A DNA stretch of 12,505 nt from the NCBI GenBank assembly GCA_039807445.1, contig JBDHRG010000115.1, positions 1 through 12,505 of the forward strand. The letters are read 5' to 3'. This document shows positions 5,070-12,505 of the stretch, one piece after another. The notes beneath the pieces were generated by a model. That model did not search any database. It had not been told where the DNA came from and saw only the letters and a list, made by a program, of their open reading frames with translations. Every line of letters begins with the position of its first letter. The first letter of the stretch is position 1. The stretch comes from JBDHRG01 sp039807445 (GTDB lineage Bacteria > Pseudomonadota > Gammaproteobacteria > Competibacterales > Competibacteraceae). The position numbers and the translations under genes were made by a program.

Positions 5070-6373
5070 GCCTCGCCTTCGACGCCGGACCGCCGCTGGC
5101 GGTGCCGGCGCGTTTCTTCCTGAGCGCACCGCTGTTCGGGCTGCTCGCCGCGGCGCTGCTCGGCTGGACCGGCCCCGAAGCGTTCAGCGTGCGCTGGCAG
5201 CCGCTGGCGCTGGGGATCACCCATCTGCTCGCGCTCGGCGTGCTGACGATGACGATGCTCGGCGCGCTGTACCAGATGCTGCCGGTGCTGGCCGGCGTGA
5301 CGCCACGCCGATCGCGCCGCGCCGCGGCGCTGGTGCACGCGCTGCTCGCCGCCGGCAGCGCCGCGCTCGGCTTCGGCCTGGCCTTCGGCGTGCAGCCGCT
5401 GCTCGGCGCCGCCGGGCCGCTGCTCGCCGCCGCGGTGCTGGCCTTCGCCGTCTCGGTGTGGCCCGGCCGAGCCGCGGGCGTCGCGGCGCCGGGCGACAGC
5501 CGCCACGGCTTCGCCTGGGCCGCGCTCGGCCTGGGCGTGACCGTCGCCCTCGGGCTGTGGCTGCTCGCCGGGCACGCCTTCCCCGAAGCCGTGGCGCTCG
5601 CGCGGCGCTGGACCGATGTGCACGCGGCCTGGGCGCTGGGCGGCTGGGTGGCGCTGCTGGTGGCGGTGGTCGCCTGGCAAGTGGTGCCGATGTTCACCGT
5701 CAGCACGCCGTATCCGGCCTGGCTGCGGCGCGGCTTCGCACCGTGGTTGGTCGCGGCGCTGGCGCTCGGCAGCCTCGCCGCCGGCCGCGGCCGGCCGCGG
5801 CCGCTGCTGCTCGTCGCCGCCTTCGCCGGCGGCGGCGGGCTGCTCGCCTTCGCCGTCGTGACCGTGTGGCTGCTCGCCCGGCGCCGCCGGCGCGTGCCCG
5901 ACCCCTTCGTCAGCGGCTGGCAGCTCGGCTGCGGCGCGCTCGCCGCGGCGGTGACCGCCTTCCTCGCCGGGCTGGTCTGGCCGCAGTTGCGCGCCGACCC
6001 GCGCTTCGAACTCGGCCTCGGCGTGCTGATGCTGGCAGGTTTCGCGCTGACGCTGGTCGCCGGCATGCTGCACAAGATCGTCGCCTTTTTGGTCTGGCTG
6101 CACTGGAGCGCCGCCTTGCGTAGCCGCCGCCGCGGCGTGGCACCGCCGAACGTGCGCGACTTGATCCCCGAAGCGCGCATCCGCGGCCAGCTCTACGCGC
6201 AGGCCGCGGCGACCGGCCTGCTGCTGCTGGCGGTGGTGTGGCCGGTGGCGTTCGCGCGCCCGGCGGCGGCGGCGCTCGCGCTGGCCTTCGCCTGGCTCGG
6301 CGCCAACCTCGCCGCCGCGCTGCGCCGCTACCGCCTGGCGCGGCTGCGGCTCGAAGCCGCCGACGCTGACTGA
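5066..6373 (+). CDS. 12-helix membrane protein, possibly related to heme-copper oxidase subunit I
   Basis: The start is GTG 5066, overlapping the DUF2249 stop (GTGA), giving 435 residues. About 12 hydrophobic helices can be drawn (roughly 14-33, 46-76, 86-108, 111-132, 148-172, 186-210, 223-240, 246-271, 285-305, 315-347, 375-397, 399-418) with Arg-rich cytoplasmic loops. His53 lies in TM2 (GITHLLALG, continuing to LGALYQMLPVLAG), His186 in TM6 (DVHAAWALGGW), and His336 and His346 in or after TM10 (GMLHKIVAFLVWLHW). Twelve helices with histidines in TM2, TM6 and TM10 recall heme-copper oxidase or NorB subunit I. TM7 lacks the His-His copper pair, so normal catalysis is unlikely. It does not show the NnrS motifs I know. 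It is coupled to hemerythrin and DUF2249 genes under a likely Dnr promoter, so a role in NO or heme handling is plausible but unproven. Confidence 0.8.
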   Translation: MSLAFDAGPPLAVPARFFLSAPLFGLLAAALLGWTGPEAFSVRWQPLALGITHLLALGVLTMTMLGALYQMLPVLAGVTPRRSRRAAALVHALLAAGSAALGFGLAFGVQPLLGAAGPLLAAAVLAFAVSVWPGRAAGVAAPGDSRHGFAWAALGLGVTVALGLWLLAGHAFPEAVALARRWTDVHAAWALGGWVALLVAVVAWQVVPMFTVSTPYPAWLRRGFAPWLVAALALGSLAAGRGRPRPLLLVAAFAGGGGLLAFAVVTVWLLARRRRRVPDPFVSGWQLGCGALAAAVTAFLAGLVWPQLRADPRFELGLGVLMLAGFALTLVAGMLHKIVAFLVWLHWSAALRSRRRGVAPPNVRDLIPEARIRGQLYAQAAATGLLLLAVVWPVAFARPAAAALALAFAWLGANLAAALRRYRLARLRLEAADAD

Positions 6374-6410
6374 GACACGTGCCTCTGCAGAGGTATCCGA
6401 CTGCCTTCCA

Positions 6411-6486
6411 CGTCATTCCGGCGAAAGCCGGAATCCAGAATGGAGTCAATGCCGTGAGTCTCCGGACCCCGGATCGGAGTCCGGAG
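6411..6486. repeat. REP-like palindrome pair
   Basis: ATTCCGGC-GAAA-GCCGGAAT (6415-6434) is a perfect 8-bp stem with a GAAA loop, preceded by CGTC and followed by CCAGAATGG. This is the widespread dispersed repeat of proteobacterial genomes whose chance translations read VIPAKAGIQ or WIPAFAGMT. A second stem, CTCCGGAC (6460-6467) and GTCCGGAG (6479-6486), follows closely. The element lies in the 165-bp gap between the convergent membrane-protein gene and moaB, where it may also stabilise or end transcripts. Confidence 0.75.
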
Positions 6487-6538
6487 TGGCGTGCTTTCGC
6501 CGAGGTGACGGCGTTCCGGCGCCGGCGACGGAGAAGCT

Positions 6539-7078
6539 CTAGACCTCGTTCAGCCGCGGCAGCAGCGTCACGAAGTTGCACGGGCCGTGGCGGCTGTCGA
6601 GCTGCTCTTTCAGGATGTAATCCCACGCGGTCTTGCAGGCGCCGGGCGAGCCGGGTAGGGCGACGATCAAGGTGGCGTTGGCGACGCCGGCGAAGGCGCG
6701 CGACTGCACCGCGGCGGTGCCGACGTCGCGGTACGAGAACCAGCGGAACAGTTCGCCGAAGCCATCGAGTTCCTTGTCGAGCAAGGGCTTCAGCGCCTCG
6801 GGCGTGAGGTCGCGTCCGGTCGGGCCGCTGCCGCCGGTGACCAGTACCACGTCGATGGTTTCGTCGGCGATCCACGGCGTCACCACGGCACGCAGCTTGT
6901 GCACATGGTCGGGCGCGATCGCGCGCGCCGCGAGGCGGTGGCCGGCGTTCGCCAGGCGATCGATCAGCACGCGTCCGGACAGGTCGTCGGCTTCGCTGCG
7001 GGTGTCGGACACCGTCAGCACCGCGACGGCGAGCGGGCGGAACGGCGTGTCGATGGTGGTGCAGGTGTGCTGATTCAT
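6539..7078 (-). CDS. moaB: MoaB, molybdenum cofactor biosynthesis protein
   Basis: A 179-residue member of the MoaB/Mog family, which binds molybdopterin and adenylylates it before molybdenum insertion; whether MoaB itself is active differs between species. VAVLTVSDTRSEADDLSG (18-35) is the conserved N-terminus, LVTGGSGPTGRDLTPEAL (79-96) the nucleotide and pterin-binding loop, and LPGSPGACKTAWDYIL (141-156) the second signature. E. coli MoaB is about 170 residues. The ATG at 7076-7078 follows a strong AGAGGGG site; earlier in-frame extensions have no support. The gene is divergent from acnA and shares a regulatory gap with it. In a denitrifier, anaerobic need for molybdenum cofactor by nitrate reductase gives a natural reason for Fnr/Dnr control. 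Confidence 0.93.
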   Translation of the reverse strand: MNQHTCTTIDTPFRPLAVAVLTVSDTRSEADDLSGRVLIDRLANAGHRLAARAIAPDHVHKLRAVVTPWIADETIDVVLVTGGSGPTGRDLTPEALKPLLDKELDGFGELFRWFSYRDVGTAAVQSRAFAGVANATLIVALPGSPGACKTAWDYILKEQLDSRHGPCNFVTLLPRLNEV

Positions 7079-7162
7079 CGGTTTCCCCTCTCTCCCGTGA
7101 TCCGGCCGCGATCCGGGCAACCCACGGCAGGACTCGACGGCCTCGCCGCCGTTTGTCGCAGG

Positions 7163-7235
7163 ATTCTGGCGGCGGCGGCGGGCGCGAAACATTGTCCCGG
7201 ATCAAGCGTGCGGCTCGCCGCGGGGCGACTACCCT
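7163..7235. promoter_or_regulatory. Divergent moaB/acnA region with a Fnr/Dnr-like box
   Basis: TTGTCCCGGATCAA (7192-7205) matches TTGAT-N4-ATCAA at 8 of 10 positions, with one perfect half-site. On the minus strand CAGAAT (7163-7168) is centred 33 bp away, the same hexamer and nearly the same spacing as in front of the hemerythrin gene; it would serve moaB. On the plus strand TACCCT (7230-7235) is centred 34 bp away and could serve acnA. The left half-site is degenerate, so this box is less certain than those upstream of dnr and the DGC gene. Confidence 0.42.
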
Positions 7236-7270
7236 CAATGGAATTGCGCTTCGACGATGGAGGGGCCGCC

Positions 7271-9925
<2,655 letters not shown>

Positions 9926-9938
9926 GCGAGGATCGGCG

Positions 9939-10025
9939 ATGGGCTTGCGCATCGAAGCGTTCAGCGCCGAAACCTTCGCGCCGTATATCGCACGTCGATC
10001 TCGCGGCGCGGACCGCCACCCGTGA
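9939..10025 (+). pseudogene. Short ORF (28 aa), possible remnant of an acetyltransferase-like gene
   Basis: An ATG at 9939, 13 bases after acnA and preceded by GAGGAT, opens a 28-residue frame beginning MGLRIEAFSAETFAPYIARR and ending at TGA 10023-10025. The start resembles the first residues of some GNAT acetyltransferases, but the expected continuation is absent and the following 127 bases show no convincing frame. It may be the truncated 5' end of a lost gene or a chance ORF behind a good ribosome site. The family suggestion is tentative. Confidence 0.25.
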
Positions 10026-10152
10026 TCCGCTTCCCGGCCTCCCGCACGATGCAGGCGGCACCTGACGCTCGAGGCTGGTCCGGCGCCGCGGGCTGTCAAC
10101 GCGTCCGGACCCGGGATACGCTGTGGCGTCGAACGATCACCCGGGAGCCGGC
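10026..10152. other. Intergenic stretch upstream of the MobA-like gene
   Basis: No convincing gene, RNA or Fnr-type box is visible here. It contains GGGATACGCT (10111-10120), a possible weak -10 surrounding, and the GGGAG ribosome site of the next gene at 10143-10147. A lone GTCAA (10096-10100) has no partner half-site at the right distance. Confidence 0.4.
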
Positions 10153-10743
10153 ATGGCCATCGTCGGTATCTTGCTTGCCGCCGGGCGGGCGCGGCGCTTC
10201 GGCGCCGACAAGCGCTTCGCCGATTTCTGCGGTGTGCCGCTGGCGCTGGCCAGCGCGCGTGCGCTGCGCGCGGCGCTGCCCGAGACGCTCGCGGTGGTCG
10301 GCCCGGACGACGCGCCGCTGCGCGCCGTGCTCGAAGCCGAGGGTGTAGCATGTGTCGCCTGCGCCGACGCGGCGCTGGGCATGGGGCACAGCCTGGCGCA
10401 GGGTGTGGGCGCGAGCCCGCAGGCCGAAGGCTGGCTGGTCGCGCTCGCCGACATGCCGCGCGTGCAGCCCGGCACGATCGCGCGCCTCGCCGCGGCGCTG
10501 AGCCGGGACGCCATCGTCGCGCCGGCGTTCGAGGGTCGGCGCGGTCACCCGGTCGGCTTCGGCGCGGTGTTCCGCGACGAGCTGCTCGCGCTCGCCGGCG
10601 ACGTCGGCGCCAAGCCGCTGCTCGCGCGCCATGCCGCGCGGGTGCGAATCGTCGCCGTCGACGATCGGGGCATCCTGCTCGACGCCGACACGCCCGAAGC
10701 CCTGCGGCGGCTTGCCGCGCCGGGGTTGCGCGGGTTAGCTTGA
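10153..10743 (+). CDS. MobA/MocA-like NTP transferase, probably molybdenum-cofactor related
   Basis: A 196-residue nucleotidyltransferase of the MobA-like family, which attaches CMP or GMP to molybdopterin-type cofactors. The N-terminal ILLAAGRARRFGADKRF (6-22) is the nucleotide-binding signature, GMGHSLAQGV (76-85) and LADMPRVQPGTI (98-109, metal-binding Asp100) follow, and GHPVGF (131-136) and DADTPEAL (177-184) complete the set. This pattern is nearer to the cytidylyltransferase MocA branch than to MobA of the guanine pathway, but I cannot settle the substrate. I chose ATG 10153 because it directly precedes the conserved core and follows GGGAG; the upstream ATG at 10123 adds ten unconserved residues. 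It lies 33 bases before the copper chaperone gene. Confidence 0.82.
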   Translation: MAIVGILLAAGRARRFGADKRFADFCGVPLALASARALRAALPETLAVVGPDDAPLRAVLEAEGVACVACADAALGMGHSLAQGVGASPQAEGWLVALADMPRVQPGTIARLAAALSRDAIVAPAFEGRRGHPVGFGAVFRDELLALAGDVGAKPLLARHAARVRIVAVDDRGILLDADTPEALRRLAAPGLRGLA

Positions 10744-10776
10744 AACGAGACCTGTACCGGATACGGATGTCGCCGA

Positions 10777-11247
10777 ATGAGCAAGACCCTGCTGCTGACG
10801 GCCGGCCTGTGGCTGGCAGGCGCCGGCCTGGCGCAAGCCCACGACTACACGGTCGGCGGCATCCGTATCGATCATCCCTGGGCGCGGGCGACCGCGCCCG
10901 GCGCGCCGAACGGCGCGGTGTACTTGACGTTCGAGAACCGCGGCGGCGAGGCCGATCGCCTGCTCGGTGCCGCCGCCGCGGTCTCGGCCGGGGCCGAGGT
11001 GCACGAGCATGCGCACGTCGACGGCCTCATGAAGATGCGCCTGGTCGAGGGCGGCCTCGCGCTGCCGCGGGGCGCCAGGCTCGAGCTGGAGCCGGGCGGG
11101 CTGCACCTGATGCTGCTCGGGCTGAAGGTGCCGCTGGCGGCCGGCGAGACGTTCCCGCTGCGGCTCACGTTCGAGCGCGCCGGCGACGTGACCGTCGAGG
11201 TCCAGGTCGACAAGCCCGACGCCAGGCCCGCCGCGCACCGACACTGA
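10777..11247 (+). CDS. Periplasmic copper chaperone PCu(A)C
   Basis: A 156-residue exported copper-binding protein of the PCu(A)C (DUF461) family, which carries Cu(I) in the periplasm and delivers it to copper sites such as the CuA centre or the cbb3 oxidase. The signal peptide MSKTLLLTAGLWLAGAGLAQ is probably cut after AQA (residue 21). The metal motif H-x10-M-x22-H-x-M is intact: His76, Met87, His110 and Met112 (VHEH, MKMRLV, GGLHLMLLGL). A small His-rich tail (AAHRH) may add copper ligands. It follows the nucleotidyltransferase by 33 bases and could be cotranscribed, although the functional link is loose. Denitrifiers need copper for N2O reductase and sometimes nitrite reductase. Confidence 0.92.
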   Translation: MSKTLLLTAGLWLAGAGLAQAHDYTVGGIRIDHPWARATAPGAPNGAVYLTFENRGGEADRLLGAAAAVSAGAEVHEHAHVDGLMKMRLVEGGLALPRGARLELEPGGLHLMLLGLKVPLAAGETFPLRLTFERAGDVTVEVQVDKPDARPAAHRH

Positions 11248-11335
11248 TTCCGGCGCCGGACGGCCCCTTCCGTTGGTCGCGGCCTGGACTAGCCTGAACG
11301 CACTGGGGCGTACCCGGCGACAGGAGGGGACCGGC

Positions 11336-12505
11336 ATGAAACGATCGATCGGACAGACGGTGGGCTTCGCCCTCGCGCTGGCCGCCTCGGCAGCGGGCGC
11401 GGCGCCGGATGCGGCGCTCAGGGCCGAGGTCGAGCGCGGGGCGCAGGCGCTCGAGGCCAGGACGATCGCGTGGCGGCGCGACATCCACGCCAACCCCGAG
11501 CTCGGCAACCAGGAGCGGCGGACGCCGGAGCTGGCGGCGGCGCACCTGCGCAGCCTCGGTCTCGAGGTGAAGACCGGCGTGGCCCGCACCGGCGTGGTCG
11601 GCGTGCTGCGCGGCGGCAAGCCGGGGCCGGTGGTGGCGCTGCGCGCCGACATGGATGCGCTGCCGGTCAAGGAGACACTCGATCTGGCGTTCGCGTCGAA
11701 AGCGAAGAGCACCTACCTCGGCAAGGAGGTCGACGTGATGCACGCCTGCGGCCACGACGGCCACACGGCGATCCTGATGGCGACCGCCGAGCTGCTCGCG
11801 GGCATGCGCGAGCGGCTGCCCGGCACCATGGTGTTCTACTTCCAGCCGGCCGAGGAGGGGCCGAGCGACTTCGTCCCCGATGGCCAGAACGTCTGGGGCG
11901 CGAAGATGATGGTGCAGGAGGGCGTGATGCGCGATCCGAAGCCCGATGCGGTGTTCGGGCTGCACCTGTGGGCCGGCCTGCCCGCCGGCCAGCTCGCCTA
12001 TCGCCCGGGGCCGACGCTGGCGGCTTCCGACGACCTGCGCATCCGCATCGTCGGCAAACAGACCCACGCCGGACGGCCGTGGGACGGCGTCGATCCGATC
12101 ATCGTCAGCGCCCAGGCGCTGCTCGGGCTGCAGACCGTGATCAGCCGCCAGACCGACATCACGCAGACGCCATCGGTGGTCAGCATCGGCACGATCAACG
12201 GTGGCACGCGCTACAACATCATCCCCGAGGCGGTCGACATGACCGGCACGATACGTTCGTACGACTATGCGATCCGCCGCGGCGTCCACGACAAGGTACG
12301 CCGCACCGTCGAAAACATCGCCGCGAGCGGTGGCGCGAAGGCGGAGGTCACGATCATCGAGAAGTACGACCCGACCATCAACGACGAGCCGCTGACCGGG
12401 CGCATGCTGCCGACGCTGCGCTGGGCGGCCAAGGACGACGTGGTCCGCTCGCCGCTGGTCGGGGGGGCCGAAGACTTCTCCTTCTTCGCCAAGGAGGTGC
12501 CGGGG
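11336..12505 (+). CDS. Secreted M20-family amidohydrolase (M20D type), C-terminus beyond the window
   Basis: The frame is open to the window edge, so only the first 390 residues are seen; the family usually has 400-450. The signal peptide MKRSIGQTVGFALALAASAA with AGA cleavage indicates export. Metal-site motifs of M20D hydrolases are present: RADMDALP (Asp105, Asp107), MHACGHDGHTA (His136, Cys138, His140), QPAEEG (Glu173, Glu174), GLHLW (His210) and VGGAEDFSFF (Glu379). Such enzymes cleave N-acyl amino acids or related amides, for example hippurate or indoleacetyl amino acids; the natural substrate cannot be read from sequence. The start is ATG 11336 with a very strong AGGAGGGG site. It is separated from the PCu(A)C gene by 88 bases and probably has its own promoter (a TAGCCT hexamer at 11290-11295). 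Confidence 0.92.
   Translation, partial: MKRSIGQTVGFALALAASAAGAAPDAALRAEVERGAQALEARTIAWRRDIHANPELGNQERRTPELAAAHLRSLGLEVKTGVARTGVVGVLRGGKPGPVVALRADMDALPVKETLDLAFASKAKSTYLGKEVDVMHACGHDGHTAILMATAELLAGMRERLPGTMVFYFQPAEEGPSDFVPDGQNVWGAKMMVQEGVMRDPKPDAVFGLHLWAGLPAGQLAYRPGPTLAASDDLRIRIVGKQTHAGRPWDGVDPIIVSAQALLGLQTVISRQTDITQTPSVVSIGTINGGTRYNIIPEAVDMTGTIRSYDYAIRRGVHDKVRRTVENIAASGGAKAEVTIIEKYDPTINDEPLTGRMLPTLRWAAKDDVVRSPLVGGAEDFSFFAKEVPG

Noticed and set aside
4274..6103. 609-residue minus-strand ORF opposite the hemerythrin operon
   Set aside because: Low-complexity Gln/Arg/Gly composition and no domain; it overlaps three well-supported genes with ribosome sites and coupled starts.
5066..6373. NnrS identity for the membrane protein
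   Set aside because: Gene context and helix number would fit, but the NnrS histidine motifs I know are not visible, so the name was not used.

Overview
This is a high-GC window that reads like a denitrifying betaproteobacterium of the Rhodocyclales type (Thauera/Azoarcus-like). That placement is inferred from gene content, codon use and a typical dispersed repeat, not from a marker gene. Almost every gene can be tied to life with little or no oxygen: O2-independent ubiquinone synthesis (ubiU, ubiV, ubiT), a Dnr-type Crp/Fnr regulator, a diiron hemerythrin-domain protein with a DUF2249 partner and a 12-helix membrane protein, and molybdenum-cofactor genes (moaB and a MobA-like nucleotidyltransferase). 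The right end holds acnA, a periplasmic copper chaperone and a truncated secreted M20 amidohydrolase.

Layout. 1-685 (minus strand): a DGC-type putative zinc-binding protein, a 50-residue acidic protein and the signal-peptide end of an exported protein that runs off the window. 686-871: a divergent regulatory region with two FNR/Dnr-like boxes. 872-2888 (plus): ubiU and ubiV, separated by a 124-bp repeat-rich spacer. 2916-4191 (minus, convergent with ubiV): ubiT and the dnr-like regulator, each with its own TTGAC-N4-GTCAW box. 4346-6373 (plus): a compact operon of hemerythrin, DUF2249 and a polytopic membrane protein whose last junction is a GTGA overlap. 6411-6486: a REP-like palindrome pair. 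6539-7078 (minus): moaB, divergent from acnA (7271-9925, plus) across another box. 9939-11247 (plus): a short possible gene remnant, a MobA-like nucleotidyltransferase and a PCu(A)C copper chaperone. 11336-12505 (plus): the amidohydrolase, open at the window edge.

How it fits together. The regulator has no FNR-type iron-sulfur cysteine set, so it looks like a Dnr/NnrR-class (NO-responding) protein and keeps an E-T-F-S-R recognition helix expected to bind TTGA-type half-sites. Five Fnr/Dnr-like boxes lie in front of the DGC gene, ubiU, ubiT, dnr/hemerythrin and moaB/acnA. Candidate -10 hexamers are centred 32-34 bp from the box centres, the geometry of class II (-41.5) activation. The simplest reading is a local anaerobic/NO regulon that keeps quinone synthesis running without oxygen, supplies molybdenum cofactor for nitrate reduction and handles nitrosative stress through the hemerythrin operon. 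The membrane protein of that operon is the least understood element: it has 12 helices and histidines in TM2, TM6 and the TM10 region, recalling heme-copper oxidase subunit I, but no TM7 His-His pair.
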